Positions 1 to 9,800 of a DNA stretch of 64,000 nt are shown here, piece by piece. This stretch comes from Helichrysum umbraculigerum (taxonomy: Eukaryota > Streptophyta > Magnoliopsida > Asterales > Asteraceae). The stretch lies in assembly GCA_949592205.1 (NCBI GenBank), contig CATIUR010000013.1:1550001-1614000 (forward strand), read 5' to 3'. The notes under the pieces were generated by a model, which did no database searches, had not been told where the DNA came from, and worked only from the letters and a program-made list of their open reading frames with translations. Each line of letters starts with the position of its first letter. The first letter of the stretch is position 1. Both the position numbers and the translations under genes were made by a program.

Positions 1-423
1 TAATGATTCATTTTCTTTTTGGAGAAAGTTAGTGATTTCATTCTTAAGCTTGGTTTGTAGGGACGGAGGAAAATATTTAGCCATGAATTTGGTAGCCATC
101 TCCTCCCATGTATGAATCGAATTGGGTTCGAGTTCATAAAACCATATTTGTGCTCGAGAAGCTAAAGAGTAGGGAAACAGGTGAAGTCGAGTAACTTCAT
201 TACTGGATCCCGTTTGTTCGAAGGAGTCAGAAAGGTTGATGAATTTATTAAGATGAGAGTTTGGATTTTCAACCGAAAGACCATGAAATTGACACTGAGA
301 TTTAATCATTTTAATGAAGTGTGGCTTAATTTCAAGGTTTTCGTCAGCAGATGATACGATTGGTCCTCCTCGTTCCTCTAGCAGTGGCTTGATTGATGAG
401 GCGAGAGTGATACGATTCGTCAT
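1..423 (-). CDS. Gypsy gag protein, N-terminal 141 residues (runs off window)
   Basis: The reading frame opens with ATG at 423-421 and stays open to the window edge. The protein starts MTNRITLASSIK. Its later part has the retrotransposon gag (capsid) signature of the Athila/Tat group: HGLSVENPNSHL, then LFPYSLASRAQIWFYELEPNSI, where the conserved W is seen, then W..M...F..KYFPPS followed by a K..EI.NF segment. Gag assembles the virus-like particle that packages element RNA in the cytoplasm. No stop or frameshift is seen in the visible part. The start is chosen because it is the first ATG after the primer-binding site and directly precedes the conserved region. Confidence 0.78.
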   Translation of the reverse strand, partial: MTNRITLASSIKPLLEERGGPIVSSADENLEIKPHFIKMIKSQCQFHGLSVENPNSHLNKFINLSDSFEQTGSSNEVTRLHLFPYSLASRAQIWFYELEPNSIHTWEEMATKFMAKYFPPSLQTKLKNEITNFLQKENESL

Positions 424-593
424 AACTTGTTGGTAGAAAGTAGAGTTTTAGAAAGGATGGGTTTTCACTAATCAAAGAACGGAAAAGGAAATCTAACCTA
501 AAGACAGGAAAAGTAACTTACGGATGATATTGATCTTCCGAAAGGATCGCTAAATAACTAAGATAACTAAAAACCTAAATCCGGTCGTTGTAG

Positions 594-611
594 TCCCCGG
601 CAGCGGTGCCA
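594..611 (-). other. Primer-binding site, tRNA-Asp type
   Basis: On the minus strand this reads TGGCACCGCTGCCGGGGA, matching 16 of 18 positions of the complement of the plant tRNA-Asp 3' end as I recall it. It lies 7 bases downstream of the LTR end at 619, where minus-strand DNA synthesis would be primed. tRNA-Asp priming is typical of Tat/Athila/Ogre elements. Confidence 0.7.
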
Positions 612-1851
612 AAAACCTGTTGCGTCCCGAAGCGGTCGTTGTCACAACGGGAGTGCAACAGTGGGTTGTTTTAAATTTATAGAGCTGGGGATATTCTAAG
701 CTAATACTACTTTCAGCCCTAATTAGGTTACTAGGGTAGTAAGCGGTATGTTGACTCAGGTGTCGTTCTTACACTACAACGGGCACGGGATCTTAGGTGT
801 TCAAATTATCTATTGTAATCTAGCTAGGGTTTAAAATAAGATTTGATTTGGTTTGGTTTTATAACTAATCTTGGGAAAATAAATGCAGAAAAAGGAAAGG
901 ATGTTTGTACGGAGGCTCAAAGAACAGTGGATACGAGAGTGTTTACTATGATGCCGGTATATGCTTTGAATAAGTAGTTATGGGTATTAAGGCCACTAAT
1001 TATGATGATTAATCCATTGAGTAACCAGGAACTTAAATTAACACGAAGTATTATACCTACGGCAGTTCCTTAGCTTTTCCCACGTATTAAAACGCTATAC
1101 GAAGTACTGTGCCGTTTTATGGTTTTTCCTTAGCATTGATTCAAATTGCCAGTTCGCTCATTGGATACCCTATATTATTAATGACGTATAATTACGATCC
1201 TATCAAATATCTAACGTAAAGGTCTCTACAATTAGATAAATAATATGTCACATGGATAGCAATTATATAGTGTCAGATACACCGGAAGTTCTCCCAAATG
1301 TACTGATCAATTCAGTCAACAATTATTCTCTAATCCTATTCCCCAATCTCTGACAAATGTGTGTCGGTATCATGGCACGAATTGTTGAATAAACAATAAT
1401 GTGAACAGGAGTTACCCTACGGAATATGTTGGATTAACTTGTCTAACGGTCAATTGAATTGTTCATCATTAATCATATAAATCACCTTAACTATTACATG
1501 CACATCATTCTACTGTATAAACATCAACTTATATCTGAAAACCCTAATCATGCAGTTACATTTAGTAATCGGAGGTTTAGTTCTAGCATGCAGCATTCCT
1601 AAGGCAACAATCAAACAAGAACATGCAATAGAAAGGCACACTAGAATAACTATTCCTATTTCATACCATTTCACATAACCAGATGATCGAATCATAAATA
1701 TCCCGAAAGGTCTCTCAAAGATATTTGATATATGAACTTGAATCTAACCTATCTCTAATCCTATGCTCCGTATCTCTTATGATATAGTTACAATCTAGAG
1801 AATACAGCCATGTCGAGTTCAAATGCTTCATCATACATAGAATAGGTAGAG

Positions 1852-2401
1852 TGATGATCCCAGCTAGAGATCTTAGTATGTATTACTTTGATTGATTATT
1901 AATAAGCTTGCGGAATAGTTTATTAATAACTTGAAGAACAAACTTGTATATAACAGAATATCTAACCAAAAGCTTCAATATTATTAACAATAATACGAAC
2001 ACACAACTTGTGTTAGGGTTTACAACCTTGAAGCTAATAACTAGAATGAATTCGTATATAAACCTCTAGGGTTTTACAGAATCTCTATTTATAACACATA
2101 GAGTCCTTTACAGAATCAAACTATTATGGAAATCCTATCTATTCCATAATTATCTCTAACCGACTAACCAACAGTGGTTGAGTATATAACTAACAGGGGT
2201 AGTACTCGTATATTATCAACAGTGGTTGAGTACTTACAAAATACAAACTATACACTAACAGTGGCCCTGTTAGACAAATGTACTAACAGCGATTGTCTTC
2301 TTCTAACAGTGGTTGACTTCTAACAGTGGTTGAAGTCTTATACCAACAGCGACATGATACTTGTATTCTGAGCAAATCTAACAGTGTCTCAGGTCTCAAC
2401 A
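1852..2401 (-). repeat. Copia-1 3' LTR (550 bp)
   Basis: The plus strand begins TGATGATCCC and ends CTCAACA. It differs from the partner at 13127-13676 at two positions that I can see: a G/A change near 2054 and an A/G change in the last AACAGCG word. The TATA box is at 2086-2093 (TATAAATA on the minus strand). The motif array 2170-2388 lies upstream of it. Confidence 0.93.
2170..2388. repeat. U3 array of AACAGTGG-type words (Copia-1)
   Basis: Nine copies of AACAG(T/G/C)G(G) lie at about 2170, 2192, 2218, 2257, 2285, 2305, 2322, 2345 and 2380. Most extend to AACAGTGGTTG. The same array is in the 5' LTR at about 13445-13663. The words are separated by unrelated sequence, so this is not a simple tandem repeat. 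The same word recurs in the interior spacer 6360-6860 and inside coding sequence at 3950-4050 and 10580-10840. Confidence 0.8.
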
Positions 2402-2414
2402 ATCTCCCCCTAAA
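2402..2414 (-). other. Copia-1 polypurine tract
   Basis: The minus strand reads GTTTAGGGGGAGA directly before the 3' LTR. This is the expected primer for plus-strand DNA synthesis. Confidence 0.85.
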
Positions 2415-2443
2415 CTTGATCATTCAGAGTAATGATTCAAGTT

Positions 2444-4468
2444 TCAATCCTTCTTTTCTTCTTCTTTTTCCTTCATCGTTTGCCTCTTATGCAGTTGATT
2501 AAACACCATATATAAAGCTCTGTAAACTCCTTCAGTAATGATGGTTGTAGATAACTTCAAATCAATCAATCTATTCAGCAACCCTGTTCCCAGCACATAA
2601 TGTCGATCATCAAACATGTAGATCACCTGCCCATTGTTGAATACTACCATGTGTACTCCAGCTCTGGCAAAATATCTCCAGGTTATAACCCTTTGATAAC
2701 AATGAAAGAATAAGTGATACAAGCTGGCTGGTTCAAACAGGCTCTGCAATAACTCCATCATTTGTCTTTCAATCACTGCTTCAGAGTTCTTTCTATTCCT
2801 GATTCTGCTCACTTGATACAATTCCAAAAGATCATCTCTTGTACAAATTCTGAGCAAATCAACCATACTCCCAACATGATCATCAAATCCTCTTTCCCTT
2901 TCAATCTTGATCTCAAGGATCATTTTTCTGAAACCATAATCAATTGCTACTCCTTCCCAATTTATAATTCTAGCCTTTCTTGGTCCTTCAGAAATCTCCT
3001 TGCTATCAGTCAGAATCTTGATTCTCTTTTTCAGCTCTGGATCAAATCTTGGAATATCAGGAATAACATTATCTTTAGAAATCTGATTTTTCCATGAATT
3101 TCTTCTAACTTCATTCTGCTTTTCCTCTAAGGCTTTCTCTGCTGCCTCAGTAGCTGCCTTTTCTCTTCTTTCTTCTTCTTCTTTCAAAAACTTTTTCATT
3201 TCCCTATCTGCCTTTTCTTTCTTCTCCTTCATCAATGCATTCAAATTCCTATTCTCTTCCATTTTCTTTGTCCACTCTTCATCTTTTCCCATATACCTAT
3301 CATATGCCTGTTGCAGCTTCTGCATATTCCATCCTCTAACAATTTTAGCTGGAGCATAATTTTCAGACAATGCATTGATCATTTGTCTTCTCCTTTCAGC
3401 ATATGGTAAAGGTTTACTCCTTTTCTTGGCTAATTCCTCTTGCTTTTTCTTTCTAGCCCTTTCCTCATTTGCCCTTTTCATCAACAAAAATCCAGAAGAT
3501 AACTCTTCCTCTTCATTACCTTTCTTCTTCTTTAAATAATCATGAACTCTCTGAGCAGGAAGCTTTAATCCTTGTGCAGTCTTTTCTTTAACAATCTCTG
3601 CAGCTTTCTGTGTAATAGTCACTACACTCAGATCATCCAAAATCATTTTCACATCATCACCCTCTCCTTCAGCTTTAGCTTCTGCAGCTCTCCTTATCAA
3701 CCTTTCTCTTTCTTCTACTTGCATCCTCAGCATATCATGAGACTCAATATGAGGCTCTTTAATTTCTTTCACCTTTGATTTTTCTTTTAACTTTCCTTTA
3801 CCTTTGTCTTTTGGATCAATCACAGGCAATTTAGACTTAGGTTTGAGTGGTGAAGTTGGTTCTCTTATTGTAACAGGTACCTCTCTTGGTCTTGTTGTTG
3901 TTGTAGTTGTGGCAGGGGTTAGTATGATAGCAGTGGTGATTGGTGTATCAACAGTGGTAGGAGTTAGTGTACTAACAGGGGTAGACATAACAGTGGTTGT
4001 GTTAGTGTTGACAGGGGTTGAAATTGTGACAACAGAGGTAGAAGTTTTGACAGGGGATAATCTTTTAGTTGGCTTTCTTCTGGGAATAGATTTCTTTCTT
4101 GTAAAGGTCTGCAACTTCTTCTCTTCAGCAATTGATTGCTCCCCCTTAACCTCAACTTCTCCTTCTTTTTCAACATCATCAACCACCTCATACACTGACC
4201 TATCACTGAAACTCACTCTTTTCTTATCATCCAGATTAGCACCCATCACATCCCAAACATATAATCTAAGTGCAGCTTTCTCAGGCAACCCTTTATTCAA
4301 TGGAAATACCTGATAAACTGTTTCATCAGTCTGCTCTGCTCCTGCACCATCAACTACCTCATCATCTAAACTTTCATGTATCACATAATCAGATACATTT
4401 AGCTCCTCCTCAGCCTTATCCCTGCTCTGCACATAATCATCATCTTTATCATCAAACACTAACTCCAC
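2444..4468 (-). CDS. Copia-1 extra (env-like position) ORF, second half, 674 aa
   Basis: I do not recognise an enzymatic domain. The first third is acidic, followed by a long Thr/Pro/Val-rich low-complexity stretch (about residues 140-215). Next comes a Lys/Glu-rich region with heptad character (about 230-480) likely to form coiled coil. The C-terminal block (about 500-655) looks globular. No signal peptide or convincing membrane segment is visible, so true envelope function is doubtful. The frame is continuous with the upstream ORF (4481-6211), separated only by one in-frame TAA, so both may be one protein. The Thr-rich stretch is encoded by copies of the element's AACAGTGG-type word. The function of such Sirevirus extra ORFs is not settled. 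Confidence 0.7.
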   Translation of the reverse strand: MELVFDDKDDDYVQSRDKAEEELNVSDYVIHESLDDEVVDGAGAEQTDETVYQVFPLNKGLPEKAALRLYVWDVMGANLDDKKRVSFSDRSVYEVVDDVEKEGEVEVKGEQSIAEEKKLQTFTRKKSIPRRKPTKRLSPVKTSTSVVTISTPVNTNTTTVMSTPVSTLTPTTVDTPITTAIILTPATTTTTTRPREVPVTIREPTSPLKPKSKLPVIDPKDKGKGKLKEKSKVKEIKEPHIESHDMLRMQVEERERLIRRAAEAKAEGEGDDVKMILDDLSVVTITQKAAEIVKEKTAQGLKLPAQRVHDYLKKKKGNEEEELSSGFLLMKRANEERARKKKQEELAKKRSKPLPYAERRRQMINALSENYAPAKIVRGWNMQKLQQAYDRYMGKDEEWTKKMEENRNLNALMKEKKEKADREMKKFLKEEEERREKAATEAAEKALEEKQNEVRRNSWKNQISKDNVIPDIPRFDPELKKRIKILTDSKEISEGPRKARIINWEGVAIDYGFRKMILEIKIERERGFDDHVGSMVDLLRICTRDDLLELYQVSRIRNRKNSEAVIERQMMELLQSLFEPASLYHLFFHCYQRVITWRYFARAGVHMVVFNNGQVIYMFDDRHYVLGTGLLNRLIDLKLSTTIITEGVYRALYMVFNQLHKRQTMKEKEEEKKD

Positions 4469-4480
4469 AGTGTCTTCTGA

Positions 4481-6211
4481 TTATGCCTCAATATTCATCT
4501 CAACTGTATTATCATCAAACTCAAGCACCTCTGTAGCTGTATTATCATCAAACACCTCTGTAGCTGCAGAATCATCATTCATCTCATCAATATTTATCAT
4601 TTCTCCATCCATATCATCATGAGGTCCATATGAATCATCATCATCATCATCACCTGCTCTTGAACCATCATCTTCAGGCATAATATCATCATCTGCTTTC
4701 TTCTCCCCCTTGCCTGAAGATTCTTTTAACCTATTTGCAGGTAGAAGAATATTATTGACAGCCTCCTCAAGCACTAACAACCTATTCTTCATATCAAGCA
4801 ACTCTTCCTTCTGATGATCAATGAGCTCCTTCTGTTTAGCAATGAACTCATCCTGAGCTTGAATTTTCTGTTGAGCCTCTTTTCTGTAAGCCCTTTCCCT
4901 CTCATATTTGCTCCATAGTTTATTGACATCATGTACAAGATAAGAAATCGTCAATTCATCAGTATCACTAGGCTCATCAACATTAGAGTGTGACCTCTTA
5001 GTTGAATCCTTGCCCACATCTGCCACTGCAGATGTCCCTTGGTTATTGGTACTGGGACCTACATTTGAATCATCACCCATAGGTTCATCAAACATAGTTG
5101 CCTCTGGTTGGGTCTGATTAATGTTACCACTATCCTGCCCTACCAGTGGGCTAGAAACAGTAGTGGCAGCCCTTCCAGAATGAACATTTTCATCAAGTAT
5201 GTTCACCTGTTGTGTTGGAACAGTTGACTGAGACTGTGGAGAAACAGGAATCTCCATAGCCTGTGTAGCCTTCTTGGATTTCTTGGCTTTAGATTGGGTA
5301 GGCTGTTTGTTCCCTTGTTTTCTTTTGATGCCACCTCTTGATGTGTGTTCAGAACCAACTTGTGTTGTTGGTCTGTCATCATTTGGTCCAGATGGTGTTG
5401 GTAATACACCACCAGTGGCAGAAGGAGTAACTAGCATTGTAGAAAATAATGCAGTTTCCTTCTTAGAAAAAGCATTCTGATACTTATTCATAGCCTGAAT
5501 AGTCCTCAAAGATAGAGTAGAACTAACAATTACACTATCCTCTGCTGGCAGATTTGACAATTGATTATTTAACAAAAGCTGAACAAATCTAGGGTACATA
5601 ACGAATGTATCACCCTTTACATTCCTAATCATATTATCTAAGATAAATCTAGACATATTAAATTTAATACCCTGTGCCAAGCAGATAATAGGATATGCAA
5701 TCGTAGAACTAAATTCATTAAAACTAGTTCTCTTTTGAGACAAACATACCAGAAAAGTATGAATGTAGAACTTCCATTGAGGACAAAACCATGACTTCAA
5801 GAAAGTATAGTCTGATCTTGTCTTTCCTGAACCTTCATACCCCATATCCATAATGCCTTTAAACAAATCTTCTCTCGATAACTCCAGAATTCCACCTTCA
5901 TCATCAAACTGTAAAAGTTCTCTTAGAACAATCTCAGTAACCATTACCTTCTGACCCTTGACAGTGGAATGAATGTGAGTAATGCCATTAACATTCCCTT
6001 CCTTTGCATTCTGCCAGAACTCCTGAATATGTGATCGAATCAATCGTGGAGCGACAGTAAGGGCATAAGTAACTGGACAATTACTCAAGAAATCGATGAT
6101 AGGGTGAAAATACTCATCGGCAAGGTCTTTATTCAAGAAAGCCCTCATGTTGTGTTCAGAATGAACACTTAGCATAGAAGTACCAGAATCAGACGATGAT
6201 GAAGATGCCAT
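4481..6211 (-). CDS. Copia-1 extra (env-like position) ORF, first half, 576 aa
   Basis: The N-terminal 250 residues form a conserved block with ADEYFHPIIDFLSNCPVTYA and MYPRFVQLLLNNQL. Similar blocks occur in Copia-2 (ALYPRFTQLLLNHL), and I associate them with Sirevirus extra ORFs of Asteraceae. A Ser/Gln/Pro-rich linker with basic KRKQGNK follows (about 290-330). A Gln/Glu/Lys-rich coiled coil (about 425-490) comes next, then an acidic Asp-rich tail. The ORF ends with TAA at 4483-4481, but the frame continues open for another 1.99 kb. In SIRE1 of soybean the downstream ORF is known to be reached by stop-codon suppression; whether this TAA is read through cannot be judged. The ATG at 6211 follows a long non-coding spacer. 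Confidence 0.75.
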   Translation of the reverse strand: MASSSSSDSGTSMLSVHSEHNMRAFLNKDLADEYFHPIIDFLSNCPVTYALTVAPRLIRSHIQEFWQNAKEGNVNGITHIHSTVKGQKVMVTEIVLRELLQFDDEGGILELSREDLFKGIMDMGYEGSGKTRSDYTFLKSWFCPQWKFYIHTFLVCLSQKRTSFNEFSSTIAYPIICLAQGIKFNMSRFILDNMIRNVKGDTFVMYPRFVQLLLNNQLSNLPAEDSVIVSSTLSLRTIQAMNKYQNAFSKKETALFSTMLVTPSATGGVLPTPSGPNDDRPTTQVGSEHTSRGGIKRKQGNKQPTQSKAKKSKKATQAMEIPVSPQSQSTVPTQQVNILDENVHSGRAATTVSSPLVGQDSGNINQTQPEATMFDEPMGDDSNVGPSTNNQGTSAVADVGKDSTKRSHSNVDEPSDTDELTISYLVHDVNKLWSKYERERAYRKEAQQKIQAQDEFIAKQKELIDHQKEELLDMKNRLLVLEEAVNNILLPANRLKESSGKGEKKADDDIMPEDDGSRAGDDDDDDSYGPHDDMDGEMINIDEMNDDSAATEVFDDNTATEVLEFDDNTVEMNIEA

Positions 6212-6570
6212 TGATGTAATCGATGAACGAACGAAGAGTGAATTACAATAAACAACTCAAAGCGAGAGCGATTATTGAAGGGTTTTGAAAATTTTGAAAG
6301 CGTAATTGAAAAAGTGAAGTATTTGAGTATTTATTTGATGACAGTGCCAAGCCCTAAAAATAGAACTAGCAGTGGCACTTCTGGTTATACCCAACAGGGG
6401 TACAATTTACAAACAAACCCAACAGGGGTACCTCACTTGTCAATTTATAGTCAACCCTTTCTAACCATCTAACAAAGCTAGCAGCGGCTGATAGTCTAGC
6501 AGGGGCATCCGACCAAGGAAACGCCAACTTAGAACTAACAGGGGCATAAACTTAGCTTAGTTAGACAACG

Positions 6571-6612
<42 letters not shown>

Positions 6613-6885
6613 AAACAAATAAGAAGAAACAAATAAAACATTAAATTCCAGCTCAAGTGATGTCTCTTGACAGTGGCTGAAACCTGCAATATTAAACTAA
6701 GAAAAACAACTAACAGGGGTTAAATTACACACATATACAGCAGGGGTTTAAACTACATTGACAGTGGCACAGGTAAACTAACAGTGGCACCATCTGTTAT
6801 CATGATGAAGCTAACAGTGGCAACACCTGACCCTGTCACATACAATATATTTTACCCCTGTTAGTATCAAATCCAGACCAAAACA
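6212..6885. repeat. Non-coding spacer between pol and extra ORF: motif copies and an A35 tract
   Basis: No gene is visible. The spacer holds at least twelve words of the type (A/G)(A/G)CAG(T/G/C)GG between about 6368 and 6860, the same word as in the LTR. A homopolymer of 35 T at 6573-6607 (poly-A on the element's sense strand) interrupts them. Internal promoter elements for the extra ORF could lie here, but none is clear. Confidence 0.7.
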
Positions 6886-9800
6886 CTACGTGAGATTGAT
6901 CATACCAATATTAGTTATCAAAAATGTAAATCTTCCTACATCAAATGCTTTTGTAAAAAGATCTGCAAGTTGATTATCAGTATGAATTTTAAAAATATGA
7001 ATCAATCTTTTATCATAACAATCTCTTATAAAATGATATCTGATTTCAATGTGTTTGGTTTTTGAATGCTTAACTGGATTCTGAATGATACTAATAGCAG
7101 AAGTATTATCAATATAAATAGGAGTGTTCATGAAAGTCAAACCATAATCCAGCATTTGATTCTGAATCCAAAGAACCTGTGCACAGCAACTTGATGCTGC
7201 AACATATTCTGCTTCTGCTGTAGAAGTGGAAACTGTGGTTTGCTTCTTGCATTGCCATGACACTAACCTATTTCCAAGAAATTGACATCCTCCACTAGTC
7301 GATTTCCTATCCATATTCTCACCACCATAGTCACTATCTGTGAATGCCTTTAGCTCAAAATCTGATCCTTTAGCATACCAAAGGCCCAAGTCTGGTTGAC
7401 CTTTCAAGTATCTAAAGATCCTCTTCACAGCATACATGTGTGACTGCTTTGGATTGGTCTGATATCTAGCACAAAGACACACTGCAAACATTATATCAGG
7501 TCTGGATGAAGTTAAATACATCAATGAACCAATCATTGACCTGTATAAGTGCACATCTACTTCCTCCCCCTCAGGATCAGAATTAAGATGTTTATGTGCC
7601 TCCATGGGAGTGCTAGCTACCTTCACGTCTTTATAACCAAATTTATTCAAAATATCTTTCACATACTTCCCTTGGTTAATAAAGATTCCATCTAACTTTT
7701 GCTTGACCTGCAATCCTAAAAAGAATGTGAGTTCACCCATTGAACTCATCTTGAACTTCTTATGCATTAAATCTTCAAACTCTTTGCACAATGAATCCCT
7801 TGTAGACCCGAAAATAATATCATCAACATACACCTGTACCAGCAATATATCTCTTTGAACCCTCTTGGTAAACAATGTCTTGTCAATAGTACCTCTCTTG
7901 AATCCATTCTTGAGCAAGTACTCAGATAGAGTATCATACCAAGCTCTTGGAGCTTGATGTAATCCATACAATGCTTTCTTCAATCTGCACACTCTATCTG
8001 GATATGTTGGATCTTCAAACCCTGGTGGTTGGCAAACATACACCTCATCATCAATTAGACCATGAAGAAAAGCACTCTTCACATCCATTTGATAGACTTT
8101 AAAATCCTGATAAGATGCATAAGCTAAAAATAATCTAATAGCTTCTATTCTAGCAACAGGGGCAAAGACATCATCATAATCTATGCCTTCTTCCTGTGTG
8201 TACCCCTGTGCTACCAACCGAGCCTTAGTCTTGATCACTATTCCTCTTTCATCTCTCTTGTTCTTAAAGATCCATCTTGTGCCTATAGCTTTCTTTCCTT
8301 TTGGAAGATCAACCAAATCCCACACATCTTGCAGTTTGAATTGCAACAATTCTTCCTGCATAGATTCAATCCAGCTTGGATCTTTGAGAGCCTCCACTGC
8401 CTTCTTTGGTTCCATCTGTGAAAGAAAACATACATATAATGAAGTATGTACATCTTCTTCTCTTACCTTGGTTTGATGTCTTGTCTGAACAGGAGTCATA
8501 ATATCACCAATAATCAAATCCAAGGAATGATCTTTATGAACCACATATTTAGATGTAGAAGTATCCAGTAGTTCTCTTTCCAAATTAGAACCCAAAAGAT
8601 TATCTATCTCAGAGTCTGAAAAAGACTCTCTTTCCTCTCTTTCCTTTGATGGCTTTGGAGTTGCTTCAGAATCTGACAAAGAAGTCCTTTCCAAAACTTG
8701 AAATGGAGGACTTTGTTCAACAAATTTTGGAGAATCGTGCTCTCCTTCTGAATCATGCTCTGAAACTATATGAGAACTCTTTGAACCATTTTCTGTTGGA
8801 ATTGAACCATCTTCATCCTTTGAACCATTTTTGCTACTTGACCCACTTGAATCATCTGAAGGTTCATCTTGCTCTAACTGGAATACTTCTGGAGGATCTG
8901 GAGACCAAATAGGAAACAAGACATACTTCAAGTCATCCTTTTTAGTTTGACTTGAGGTTGATTTCCCATCTTTACCTGCATCATTACCTGCATCTGTACC
9001 TGCATCTGTACCTGCACTAATAGACAAATCTGGATATCTAAAAGCATGGGTTAGTGCATCAATATCAAACAAAACTTCTGGACCTTTTCCTTCTACATTT
9101 GATGTATGTTCATTAAAGGTCACATCCATGGTCTCTTCTATGATCCTAGTCCTTTTGTTAAATACTCTATAAGCCTTGCTTTGAATAGAGTATCCAACAA
9201 ATACACCCTCATCTACCTTACTCTGAAACTTACCAAGATGATCTCTGGTATTTAAGACAGTACAAGGACATCCAAATGGTTTTAAAAAGCTAACCAAAGG
9301 TTTTCTTTTAAAGAATAACTCATAGGGTGTCTTGTTATGAGGTTTAATAATCAAAATCCTATTCAAAACATAACAAGCAGTGCTAACGGCCTCTGCCCAA
9401 AAGGACATTGGTAGTTTAGCATCTGCTAGCATGCTTCTAGCAGCCTCAATTAGTGTCCTATTCCTCCTCTCAGCTACTCCATTTTGTTGTGGAGTCCTAG
9501 GTGCACTATACTGTCTTTCTATACCTTTATCCTCACAGAACTTATTCATCTCATGATTCTTAAATTCTGTCCCATTATCACACCTGATGATCTTAACCTT
9601 TTGATTAGTTAAATTCTCAATCCTAGTTATGAATGATCTAAGTATTTCACCTGTCTCATCCTTAGTCCTAAGAAAGAACACCCAACTCATTCTAGAGTAA
9701 TCATCAGTTATTACCAAACAGTAAGATTTCTTCCCTTGACTAGCTACATTGGTAGGGCCAAACAAATCCATATGTAACAGGTGTAAGGGAGTGGTATTGG

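Noticed and set aside
1510..1695. 61-codon minus-strand open frame with a hydrophobic stretch
   Set aside because: It lies inside the Tat-like LTR with no support from a start context, neighbours or homology; chance frame.
4270..4536. Plus-strand frames opposite the Copia-1 extra ORF (also 3804-4313 and 60445-60808)
   Set aside because: They are antisense shadows of low-complexity Thr- or Asp-rich coding.
2444..6211. A true viral envelope gene
   Set aside because: No signal peptide, fusion peptide or membrane anchor is visible; only the position after pol resembles env.
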